Source: CADEDH01 sp039029735 (GTDB lineage: Bacteria; Actinomycetota; Acidimicrobiia; Acidimicrobiales; SZUA-35). Taken from it: a stretch of 64,000 nucleotides of DNA. The stretch's first letter is position 1. Each line of letters begins with the position of its first letter. Made by a program: the position numbers and the translations under genes. A model generated the notes under the pieces. That model saw only the letters and a list, made by a program, of their open reading frames with translations, had not been told where the DNA came from and ran no database searches. Positions 38,733 to 46,111 of the stretch are shown here, piece by piece. The stretch covers positions 197,338 through 261,337 of the forward strand of contig JBCCFL010000002.1 in NCBI GenBank assembly GCA_039029735.1. Reading direction: 5' to 3'.

Positions 38733-40664
38733 ATGACCTCCTGGCACAAGGTGCTCACCCCCGACGAGCTGCCCGAGGGCCGCGTCACCACGGTCACGAT
38801 CGGCCGTCGCTCACTGGCTCTCACCCACTACGACGGCCGTTACGGCGCGCTCGACAACCGTTGCCCCCACCAGGGTGGTCCGCTCGGGGAGGGCTCCATC
38901 GAGAAGGGCTGGCTCCGGTGCCCCTGGCACGGGTACGACTACTCGCCCCACGACGGCCAGCCGCCGGCCGGCTTCTCCGATGCGCCGCCATGTTTCGCAG
39001 TCGAGGTTCGCGACGACGGTGTGTACGTGGAGCTGCCACCCGAGCCCGCGCAACCACGAACCGTCTCGGACGTGATGGTGGAGACCATGATCAACTGGGG
39101 GGTCGACACCGTGTTCGGCATGGTGGGCCATTCCAACCTCGGTTTCGCCGACGCCATGCGCAAAGCCGAGGGTCGCGGTGACCTCCGCTACATCGGGATC
39201 CGCCACGAGGGTGCCGCTGCGTTCGCCGCCAGCGCCTACGGCAAGCTCACCGGCCGTCTTGCCGGCTGCTTCGGCATCGCGGGCCCGGGTTCGACCAATC
39301 TGCTCACGGGGCTCTACGACGCCAAGGTGGACCGCGCCCCCGTGCTCGCTCTGTCGGGCCAGGTGCCGTCGAAGGTCATCGGCCGGGGTGCCTTCCAGGA
39401 CCTCGACCTCACCGGTGCGTTCGCCGACGTGGCCCGCTACTCCGAGACCATCCATTCCGGTTCCAACCACGCCGAACTGATGACGCTCGCCTGCAAGACG
39501 GCGATCATCGAGCGCGATGTTGCCCACCTCGTGTTCCCCGACGAGGTGCAGGAGATCGCCTCCGACGCTGCTGCTGGTGGTCCGGTCGGCCGCACCGGCA
39601 ACCGGGGGATCGCGCCGCCGGCCGAGGTGCTGGCCGCAGCCGCTGATCGCCTCGCCGCCGCCGAACGGCCACTGGTGATCGTGGGGGCCGGAGCCCGCCA
39701 CGAGATGCCGGCCGTGCTGGCCCTGGCCGAGCAGATCGGAGCGCCGATCGCCACCACGTTCAAGGGCAAGGGGCTCGTGTCGGATCGTCACCCGCTCGGC
39801 TGCGGTGTGCTCGGGCGTAGTGGCACCCCGATCGCCAGCTGGTTCATGAACGAGAGCGATCTGATCGTCACCTTCGGGGCGTCGTTCGCCAACCACACCG
39901 GCATTGCCGAGTACAAGCCGATCATTCAGATCGACGACGATCCGATGGCGCTCGGCCGCTTCCATTCGGTCGAGATCCCCGTTCAGGCGAACATCGCGGT
40001 GGCCGCCGCTGCGTTGGCCGACGCGGTGGCCGGACGTGCCACATGCATCGATCACCGGCCCGAAGTGGCCGAGCGGTGGGAGATCTGGCGGGCGGAGAAG
40101 GCGTCTCGTCTGGCCGATGATCACGGCAAGGGCCTTGGTGCCGCCGCCCTGTTCGACTCGCTCACCCGGGTGTGTCCCGAGGATGCCGTGCTGTGTGTGG
40201 ACGTCGGCAACAACACCTACAGCTTCGGTCGATACTTCGAGGCCACCAATCAAGACGTGCTCATGTCGGGCTACCTCGGCTCGATCGGCTTCGGCTTCCC
40301 TGCTGCGATGGGGGCGTGGGCCGCTGTTGGTGGCAGTCGCCCAGTGGTCAGTGTGTCGGGCGACGGTGGGTTCGGTCAGTACGCCATGGAGATCACCACT
40401 GCGGTGAAGTACGGGATGAACATCACCCACGTACTTATGAACAACGGCGAGTTGGGCAAGATCTCCAAGGAGCAGCGGAGCGCCGAGTTCGATGTGTGGC
40501 AGACGAGCCTGCACAACCCGTCGTTCGCGGCGTTCGCCGAGTTGAGCGGCGCACTCGGGATCCGAGTCACCGATGCATCGGAACTCGACGAGGCGCTTGC
40601 CCGCGCCCTCGCCCATGACGGCCCTGCGCTCGTCGAGGTGATGACCGACGCCGCTCTCGTCTGA
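38733..40664 (+). CDS. Rieske-TPP fusion enzyme (paralogue 2)
   Basis: A 643-residue protein of the same architecture and exactly the same length as 21576-23507. The Rieske site is C44-x-H46 and C63-x-x-H66; the thiamine-diphosphate part has catalytic Glu159 in IRHEGAAAF and GDGGFGQYAMEI ... NNGELGKIS. Long blocks are identical between the copies (for example ELPEGRVTTVTIG, ASAYGKLTGR, GRSGTPIASWFMNESDLI). The remaining differences are spread along the protein, which fits an old duplication. The enzyme probably decarboxylates or oxidises a 2-oxoacid with electron transfer through the iron-sulphur centre, but the substrate is unknown. It is transcribed away from the TadE cluster, with a -10 box just before the start. 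Confidence 0.88.
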   Translation: MTSWHKVLTPDELPEGRVTTVTIGRRSLALTHYDGRYGALDNRCPHQGGPLGEGSIEKGWLRCPWHGYDYSPHDGQPPAGFSDAPPCFAVEVRDDGVYVELPPEPAQPRTVSDVMVETMINWGVDTVFGMVGHSNLGFADAMRKAEGRGDLRYIGIRHEGAAAFAASAYGKLTGRLAGCFGIAGPGSTNLLTGLYDAKVDRAPVLALSGQVPSKVIGRGAFQDLDLTGAFADVARYSETIHSGSNHAELMTLACKTAIIERDVAHLVFPDEVQEIASDAAAGGPVGRTGNRGIAPPAEVLAAAADRLAAAERPLVIVGAGARHEMPAVLALAEQIGAPIATTFKGKGLVSDRHPLGCGVLGRSGTPIASWFMNESDLIVTFGASFANHTGIAEYKPIIQIDDDPMALGRFHSVEIPVQANIAVAAAALADAVAGRATCIDHRPEVAERWEIWRAEKASRLADDHGKGLGAAALFDSLTRVCPEDAVLCVDVGNNTYSFGRYFEATNQDVLMSGYLGSIGFGFPAAMGAWAAVGGSRPVVSVSGDGGFGQYAMEITTAVKYGMNITHVLMNNGELGKISKEQRSAEFDVWQTSLHNPSFAAFAELSGALGIRVTDASELDEALARALAHDGPALVEVMTDAALV

Positions 40665-40686
40665 GGGCCTCCCTTCGGTGCGGTGA

Positions 40687-41688
40687 TCAGGGCTCGATCA
40701 CGATGCGGCCGGTCGCCTGGCCGGACGCCAACAAGTCGATGGCAGCGCCGACCTCATCGAGCCCGAATCGGTGGGCGACGCTCGGTGTGAGCTGACCTGT
40801 CTCGATCAGGCCCGAGAGCACCTGGAGGGGGCGTTTGGTGCGTTTCGTGGACATCGGCACCGACTCGCCGACGAAGAGCCCGGCGAGGATCTGGCCAAAG
40901 AAGCCCGGGAGGTTGCCGAGCCAGGGGCGCCACGTCGGGTCGTAGCCGTAGTGGCCGACCACCACGTAGCGACCGTCGTCGTTCAGCGCGCCGCGATAGG
41001 CCTTGATCGGACGCATGGTCGCCACATCGATGATGCGGTCCCACGTTTGGCCGAGGGTGGTGAAGTCGTGCTCGGTGTGGTCGATCGTGTGGGTGGCACC
41101 GAGCGATCGGAGCCGGTCGAAGGTCTCGGCCCGGTCGACGGCAGTCACCACTGCGCCACGGGCGGCTGCGAGCTGCACGGCGAAGGCGCCGACGCCGCCA
41201 GCCGCGCCGTTGACCAGCACCTCGTGCCCCTCGGCCACCTGCCCTTCGTCGTAGGTGACGTTCACGGCGATGCCGCCCGTTGATGGGACGGTGGCCGCCT
41301 CGGCGAATCCGATCGCCGCCGGCTTGGCCTCCAGCCGGTGGGCGTCCACCACGGCGTACTCGGCGTAGGTGCCGCCGTTCTTCCACTGGAGCGTCACCGT
41401 CTCGGCGTACACCTCGTCGCCGATGGCCCACCCGTCCACCTCGGCCCCCACCTCGTGGATCGTGCCGGCGAAGTCGATGCCGGGCGTGGGGTGCGTGGGG
41501 CGGCGAATCCCGCCACCCATCAGGCGAAGGACCCGCGGTCGCCCGTGCACCATGTGCCACACGTCGGCGTTGACCGACGCCGCGGCGACGCGGACCACCA
41601 CTTGATCGGGCCCGGCGTCGGGCATGGGGAGATCAGCAACCGCCAGGGCGTCGGCGCCCCAGTAGCGCTGTTGCACGACGGCCTTCAT
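40687..41688 (-). CDS. Zinc-independent MDR-family NAD(P)-dependent dehydrogenase/reductase
   Basis: A 333-residue medium-chain dehydrogenase/reductase. MKAVVQQRYWGADALAVADLPMPDAGPDQVVVRVAAASVNADVWHM, the GIDFAGTIHEVG loop, the nucleotide-binding VLVNGAAGGVGAFAVQLAA and the LIETGQLTPSVAHRFGLDEVGAAIDLLASGQATGRIVI tail identify the quinone-oxidoreductase-like group. It lacks the zinc-ligand Cys clusters of the mycothiol enzyme at 15883-16968. Members reduce quinones or enones with NADPH. It is convergent with the second Rieske-TPP gene (22 nt apart). Confidence 0.88.
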   Translation of the reverse strand: MKAVVQQRYWGADALAVADLPMPDAGPDQVVVRVAAASVNADVWHMVHGRPRVLRLMGGGIRRPTHPTPGIDFAGTIHEVGAEVDGWAIGDEVYAETVTLQWKNGGTYAEYAVVDAHRLEAKPAAIGFAEAATVPSTGGIAVNVTYDEGQVAEGHEVLVNGAAGGVGAFAVQLAAARGAVVTAVDRAETFDRLRSLGATHTIDHTEHDFTTLGQTWDRIIDVATMRPIKAYRGALNDDGRYVVVGHYGYDPTWRPWLGNLPGFFGQILAGLFVGESVPMSTKRTKRPLQVLSGLIETGQLTPSVAHRFGLDEVGAAIDLLASGQATGRIVIEP

Positions 41689-41766
41689 GGGCCTCGTCTT
41701 ATCACGCCCCAGGCCCTCGCCGCTCGCGAGTTCCAGCTGACCTGATCTCCGCCGTGCGCCGGTGAG

Positions 41767-42633
41767 TCACCCGAGGAGGCGGAGCTGGGCGGCGGCCGTG
41801 GTCGGCTCGGGGAGGGGTTCGAGGTCAGCGACGAGTTCGGCCACGTTGGCGTGGAACTGGCGGGCCAGCGCCGGGGCCCAGGCGTTGTCCGGCGTGTGGA
41901 GGAACACCGTGGGCTCACGCCCTTCCTCGATCCACTGCGCCACCTTCGGCACCCACTTCGCCCACCACTCGGGGTTGGCCTGGGGGTCGGTTGGGCCGAT
42001 GAAGCGCACGATCGGGTTGGGCCCGATGGCCACGGGCCGCACCGGCAACCGAGGCTTGCGCTCGAACGCCTCGATCTCGGCCGGCGTGACGCACGGCCCG
42101 GCGAACACCCCACGGGTGTCGATGATCACCCGCTCGGCGCCGTGATGGGCGAGCAGATCGTTGAGCCGGCGCTCGATGTCGCCACCCTCGCAAAAGCGAG
42201 GATCGCGCACCTCGACGGCGAAGGAGAAGGTGGTCGGGAGTCCGTCGAGGAAGCGGGCCAGTACCCCGAGGTCGTCGGGGCCGAACGACGCAGGAAGCTG
42301 AACGAGTACCGGCGCAGCGCGGGGCCCGAGGGGCTCGAACCGATCGAGCGCCTCAGTCACCAGCGGTTCTGCGCTGCGGAGGCGGCGATCATGGGTGATC
42401 GTGCGCGGCAGCTTGCACACGAACCGGAACGACTCGGGCGTGTCGGCCGCCCAGCGGGCGACGGTGGCCGGCGCCGGCAGCCCATAGAAGGTGGTGTTGC
42501 CCTCGACGGCCGTGCACCATGTGCAGTAGGCCAGCAGCTCGCGGCCGGCCGGTGTGTCCTGGGGGAAGTACCGACCTACCCATTGGCGGTCGGCCCACTG
42601 CGCACATCCCACCCGCAGTCGAGGCTGCTCCAT
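41767..42633 (-). CDS. DUF72 (YecE-like) family protein
   Basis: A 288-residue protein with the DUF72 TIM-barrel-like pattern: RVGCAQWADRQWVGRYFP, YCTWCTAVEGNTTFYGLP, SFRFVCKLPRTITHD, VLVQLPASFGPD and TFSFAVEVRDPRFCEGGD. The function is unknown, though the fold suggests a sugar or metal enzyme. ATG 42633 is preceded by a TAGAGT box six nucleotides upstream and no ribosome site. It is divergent from the lipoprotein gene. Confidence 0.85.
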   Translation of the reverse strand: MEQPRLRVGCAQWADRQWVGRYFPQDTPAGRELLAYCTWCTAVEGNTTFYGLPAPATVARWAADTPESFRFVCKLPRTITHDRRLRSAEPLVTEALDRFEPLGPRAAPVLVQLPASFGPDDLGVLARFLDGLPTTFSFAVEVRDPRFCEGGDIERRLNDLLAHHGAERVIIDTRGVFAGPCVTPAEIEAFERKPRLPVRPVAIGPNPIVRFIGPTDPQANPEWWAKWVPKVAQWIEEGREPTVFLHTPDNAWAPALARQFHANVAELVADLEPLPEPTTAAAQLRLLG

Positions 42634-42639
42634 GTCGTC

Positions 42640-42645
42640 ACTCTA
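42640..42645 (-). promoter_or_regulatory. Putative -10 box TAGAGT, leaderless start of the DUF72 gene
   Basis: On the minus strand TAGAGT ends 6 nt before ATG 42633. Confidence 0.5.
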
Positions 42646-42705
42646 GGGCCAGGAAATTCTGTGGTCCGATGGGAACCAGGAGCCGCTGCGCATCGTCATA
42701 GGGGC

Positions 42706-43542
42706 ATGAACAACACGCGACTGCTCGTGGCGATCCTTGCTGCCGGCGCCCTGACGCTCGCTGCCTGCGGTGGAGACGACGCCACCGTTGCCGGTGGGCC
42801 GGGCGATGCCAGCACCACAGACAGCACGACGAACGCCGGCACCGACGGCTCGAACACTGACGATGCCACCACCGACAGCACCATCAACGATGGCAACGAC
42901 GATGCCTCGGGGAGCGACATGACCGATGACGACGCAGCCGATGGTGCCTCGGGTGATGCCTCCGATGGCCTGTCCGGATCGGTGATTGGAGACGCCAACA
43001 TCGGCGGCGAGGTGGTCGATCCCATGCCCCACGCCATCGACGAGATCTTCATCCTCGAGTCATATCCCGAGCAGCTCTCGTTGCAGTTCACGGCGGGTGA
43101 CATCAACTGCCTCGCGGCGGACGCCACGGCCGCAGTCGTCGGCGACGAGATCGTCGTCGAACTGCTGGTCGGCATCACCACCGACGCACTCGCGAAGTCG
43201 TGCGTCGCCGGCGAGTTCGAGCACTCGATCACGATCCCGCTCACCGAGGGGCTCGACGGTCGCGAGCTGGTCTACGACGTCGGTACGTCGAGCTCCGGGG
43301 GTGTGACCGAGGAAGCGGACGATGAGGAGCAGGCCGAACTCGAACCCGATCCCCGGCCGTTCGAGGTGGCGCTGGTCGGACTGAGCGAGGCTGCCGCCCG
43401 GGAAGCGGCCGAGGCGGCCGGCTACCAGTGGCGAGTGGTTCACCGTGATGGGCAGGACTTCGCCGTGACCCTCGACTACAACGAGAACCGAGTCAACGTG
43501 ACGATCGTCGATTCAGTGGTGGTCGAGGCCACCCGGGGCTGA
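42706..43542 (+). CDS. Lipoprotein with Asp/Thr-rich stalk and protease-inhibitor-like C-terminus
   Basis: A 278-residue lipoprotein. The lipobox is Cys21 (LTLAAC). Residues 24-95 are Asp/Thr/Ser/Gly-rich. A middle domain (100-200) has two Cys. The last 60 residues, FEVALVGLSEAAAREAAEAAGYQWRVVHRDG then QDFAVTLDYNENRVNVTIVDS, match the pattern of I78/potato-inhibitor-I-like domains (helix, RVV.RDG loop, then DYxxxRVNV strand). This would present a serine-protease-inhibitor-like module on the cell surface. ATG 42706 is used because it starts the signal peptide. Confidence 0.68.
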   Translation: MNNTRLLVAILAAGALTLAACGGDDATVAGGPGDASTTDSTTNAGTDGSNTDDATTDSTINDGNDDASGSDMTDDDAADGASGDASDGLSGSVIGDANIGGEVVDPMPHAIDEIFILESYPEQLSLQFTAGDINCLAADATAAVVGDEIVVELLVGITTDALAKSCVAGEFEHSITIPLTEGLDGRELVYDVGTSSSGGVTEEADDEEQAELEPDPRPFEVALVGLSEAAAREAAEAAGYQWRVVHRDGQDFAVTLDYNENRVNVTIVDSVVVEATRG

Positions 43543-43551
43543 TCGCTTCCG

Positions 43552-43577
43552 GCACGCCGGGCTGCGCAGCCCGTGCT
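43552..43577. terminator. GC-rich palindrome after the lipoprotein
   Basis: The 16-nt perfect palindrome CGGGCTGCGCAGCCCG with partly matched arms lies ten nucleotides after the lipoprotein stop. There is no T-tract. Confidence 0.4.
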
Positions 43578-43658
43578 GTCGCACTAGCTTGAGGGCTCGA
43601 TCAGTGGGTGTTGCGCCTGCTGGTCGTGTGCTCGTGTTGTCGGACCGGAGGTGGGCTC

Positions 43659-44960
43659 GTGGCAGCCACCGCAGCCCTCTTCGCCTTGGCCATCGTCGGC
43701 TTCGCCCTGATCTCCGGACGGGTTGGCCGGTGGAACATCACCATGCCGATGGTGTTCGTCGCCCTCGGCGCGGTCACCGACGCCACGGGCCTGGTCGACC
43801 TCGACGTCGAGATCGAGGGCGTGGCGGTGATCGGTGAGATCACGCTGGCGGTGATCTTGTTCGGCGACGCAGTCCGCATCGATCTCCGGGCGTTGCGTCG
43901 CGACCTGGGGCTCCCGCTGCGGCTGCTCGCCATCGGTCTGCCGCTCGCCGTGGTGCTGGGTGCCGGTGTGGTGTCGGTCTTGTTGCCGTCGCTGTCGATC
44001 TGGGAGGCGGCGCTGGTCGCGGCCATCCTGGCCCCAACCGACGCCGCCCTCGGCCAGGCCGTCGTCGAAGAGGAGTCGGTGCCAATTCGGGTGCGGCAGG
44101 GGCTCAATGTCGAGTCGGGCCTGAACGACGGCCTGGCGGTACCGGCGGTGTTGCTGTTCATGGCCCTCGCCTCGGGTGAGGCCGAGACCGACCCCGGCTT
44201 CTGGGGTGAGTTCGTGCTCCGTCAGGTCGGACTCGGAGCGATCATCGGGCTCGCCGTGGGGGGCATCGGCGGCTGGGCCATCTCCCGCGCTGGCTCCCGG
44301 GGCTGGATCGAAGGGATCTACGGGCAGCTCGCCACCGTGAGCCTGGCCGGGCTGGCGCTCGCCACCGCCTTGACCGCAGGCGCGAACGGGTTCATCGCCG
44401 CCTTCGTTGCCGGTGCCACCTTTGGTGGCGTTGTCGGCTCCGAGAAGGCCGAGTCGCTCGACGAGTACACCGAGGACACCGGCCGGGCGCTGGCGATGTT
44501 CGCCTTCTTCCTGTTCGGCAATCTGTTCGTGCTCGATGCGCTCAGCGCGACCTCTGTGGTGATCATCGCCTGCGCCCTGGCGTCGCTCACGGTCGGCCGG
44601 ATCGTGCCCGTGGCCCTCTCGCTGCTCGGCATGGGCGCGGCGTGGCCGACAACGCTCTTCCTCGGCTGGTTCGGGCCCCGAGGTCTGGCGTCGATCCTGT
44701 TCGGCCTGCAGCTCCTCGAGGAGGATCTGGCCGGAGCAGACGAGCTGTTCTCGATCATTGCCTGGACAGTGGTGGCGAGCGTGTTCCTCCACGGTGCGAC
44801 CGCCGGTTGGGGAGCCCGGCGCTATGGCCGGTGGTGGGCCGAGATGTCCACCCACGAAGACATGGATGACATGCCCGAGTCGATGCCCGTCGCACCCCAG
44901 CGCATCCGGTGGCGACGCGGCCCGCTCGGTCCGGCAGTGTCGGCCATCATCGATCGCTGA
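43659..44960 (+). CDS. CPA1-family sodium/proton antiporter (NhaP-like)
   Basis: A 433-residue membrane protein from GTG 43659 (GGAGG 7 nt upstream). About twelve helices are visible. Family markers are AAILAPTDAALGQAV (the Asp of the cation path), GLNVESGLNDGLAVPAVLLFMALA with the conserved ND, GGVVGSEKAESLDEYTEDTGRALAMFAFFLFG and the closing GWFGPRGLASILFGL. It probably exchanges Na+ or K+ for H+ at the cytoplasmic membrane. The open frame from 43608 has no better start. Its stop overlaps the start of the PanE-like gene (TGATG). Confidence 0.88.
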   Translation: MAATAALFALAIVGFALISGRVGRWNITMPMVFVALGAVTDATGLVDLDVEIEGVAVIGEITLAVILFGDAVRIDLRALRRDLGLPLRLLAIGLPLAVVLGAGVVSVLLPSLSIWEAALVAAILAPTDAALGQAVVEEESVPIRVRQGLNVESGLNDGLAVPAVLLFMALASGEAETDPGFWGEFVLRQVGLGAIIGLAVGGIGGWAISRAGSRGWIEGIYGQLATVSLAGLALATALTAGANGFIAAFVAGATFGGVVGSEKAESLDEYTEDTGRALAMFAFFLFGNLFVLDALSATSVVIIACALASLTVGRIVPVALSLLGMGAAWPTTLFLGWFGPRGLASILFGLQLLEEDLAGADELFSIIAWTVVASVFLHGATAGWGARRYGRWWAEMSTHEDMDDMPESMPVAPQRIRWRRGPLGPAVSAIIDR

Positions 44961-45871
44961 TGGCCCGCATCGCTGTCATCGGACTTGGATCGATCGGCGG
45001 AGCGGTGGCCGGGGCGGTGGCCGACGCCATCGAGGCCGGCCACGAGCACGAACTGGTTGGCTGCGCCCGCACGCCACTGAACCGAGTGGTCGTCACTCGT
45101 CCCGACGGGGACCGCGAGCTACCCATGCGGATCATCACCGAACCGCGGGAGTGGATCGGGCCTCCCGCCGACTGGGTGCTGTTGGCGACCAAGACCTACG
45201 ACACCGAGGCGGCCGCGCCGTGGCTGAACGTCACGTGTGGCGCCGGCACCACCGTGGCCGTGCTCCAGAATGGCATCACCCACCGGGAGCGAGTGGAGCC
45301 ACTCGTCGGCGGGGCCACCGTGCTGCCCGTGGTGGTGATACTTGCGGCCGAGCGGAGTGCGCCCGGCCGGATCGTGCACAACCGCCCCGGCATGCTGCTC
45401 GTACCCGACGACGACCCCGGCCAGCGCTTCGAGGAGCTGCTCGCACCGTCGGTCGTGGATGTTCGTGTGGTGGAAGACTTCACCACGGCGCTGTGGACCA
45501 AGCTCGTGATGAACTCGACGATGGGGTCGGTCGCCCTCACCCGGGCCCGCAACACGGTCACCAGTATCGAACCAATGGCCGATGCGATCGGGGCCCTGCT
45601 GGCCGAGGCAGTGGCCGTGGCCCGGGCCGAAGGTGCGGCCATCGACGACGATCTCGTCACCTCGCTCCGCAGCCAGCTCACCAGAGGCGCCGATCATCTG
45701 TCCTCGTTGGCCGCCGACGTCATCGCTGGTCGGCCCCTCGAATGGCGGGAACGCAACGAGATCATCGGTCGGCTCGGGCGAGAGCACGGGATCGCCACCC
45801 CCCGCCACGACCTGCTCACATCACTGCTCGCGGCGATCGACGAGCACCGAGCTGCGGGAAACGAGTTGTGA
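44960..45871 (+). CDS. 2-dehydropantoate 2-reductase-like protein (ApbA/PanE family)
   Basis: A 303-residue protein of the ketopantoate reductase family. The Rossmann opening IAVIGLGSIGGAVAGAVA (GxGxxG) is followed by DWVLLATKTYDTEAAAPWL, VAVLQNGITHRERVEPLVG and a C-terminal helical domain with LWTKLVMNSTMGSVALT, the conserved Lys and Asn of the family. PanE reduces ketopantoate to pantoate in pantothenate synthesis; ketopantoate is derived from 2-ketoisovalerate, the valine precursor, which gives a loose link to the ilv operon just downstream. The start is the ATG of the TGATG overlap with the antiporter. Confidence 0.82.
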   Translation: MARIAVIGLGSIGGAVAGAVADAIEAGHEHELVGCARTPLNRVVVTRPDGDRELPMRIITEPREWIGPPADWVLLATKTYDTEAAAPWLNVTCGAGTTVAVLQNGITHRERVEPLVGGATVLPVVVILAAERSAPGRIVHNRPGMLLVPDDDPGQRFEELLAPSVVDVRVVEDFTTALWTKLVMNSTMGSVALTRARNTVTSIEPMADAIGALLAEAVAVARAEGAAIDDDLVTSLRSQLTRGADHLSSLAADVIAGRPLEWRERNEIIGRLGREHGIATPRHDLLTSLLAAIDEHRAAGNEL

Positions 45872-45902
45872 CCCCTGGCGAACGCTGGTTGACTACCAGG
45901 TG

Positions 45903-45947
45903 ATGAACACGCGTCTCGCCATCATTCTCGTAGAGGTACTTGCGTAG
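45903..45947 (+). CDS. Leader peptide of the ilvBNC operon
   Basis: A 14-residue frame MNTRLAIILVEVLA with its stop at 45945-45947, placed 165 nt before ilvB. Seven of 14 residues are Leu, Ile or Val, with I-I-L-V in succession, the signature of branched-chain amino-acid attenuation leaders. The stop codon lies inside the first hairpin of the leader, so ribosome position on this frame would decide which RNA structure forms. It is too short to be found by ordinary gene calling. Confidence 0.8.
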   Translation: MNTRLAIILVEVLA

Positions 45948-45979
45948 CGCACGCTGCTGTTCCTCACCGCGTGCGCTAA
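45945..45979 (+). promoter_or_regulatory. Leader hairpin A of the ilv attenuator
   Basis: A perfect 10-bp stem (TAGCGCACGC with GCGTGCGCTA) starts at the leader peptide stop codon. The terminator-like hairpin follows immediately. Confidence 0.7.
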
Positions 45980-46010
45980 GCCTCCCTCACTGGGAGGCTT
46001 TCGTGATTTT
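45980..46010 (+). terminator. Terminator-like hairpin B of the ilv attenuator
   Basis: A perfect 8-bp stem AGCCTCCC/GGGAGGCT with a TCACT loop is followed by a broken T-rich stretch (TTCGTGATTTT). Its position between the leader peptide and ilvB suggests conditional termination. Confidence 0.65.
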
Positions 46011-46111
46011 CGCACCCGTTGCTGATCACGCCAATGCCTTGTCGCCGCACCAACCCGCCCGTCACCAACCGCGATCCCTACCACCGATCACCCCACCAGG
46101 AGCAACACGCC

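Noticed and set aside
38811..40616. 601-residue minus-strand frame antisense to the Rieske-TPP gene
   Set aside because: A shadow of a confidently identified gene; composition is His/Gly/Val/Arg-rich as expected from reverse-complemented high-GC codons.
45889..45894. TTGACT as a -35 element for the ilv leader
   Set aside because: No matching -10 hexamer at a usual distance; it would place the start within the leader peptide, so the promoter of the ilv unit is left unassigned.
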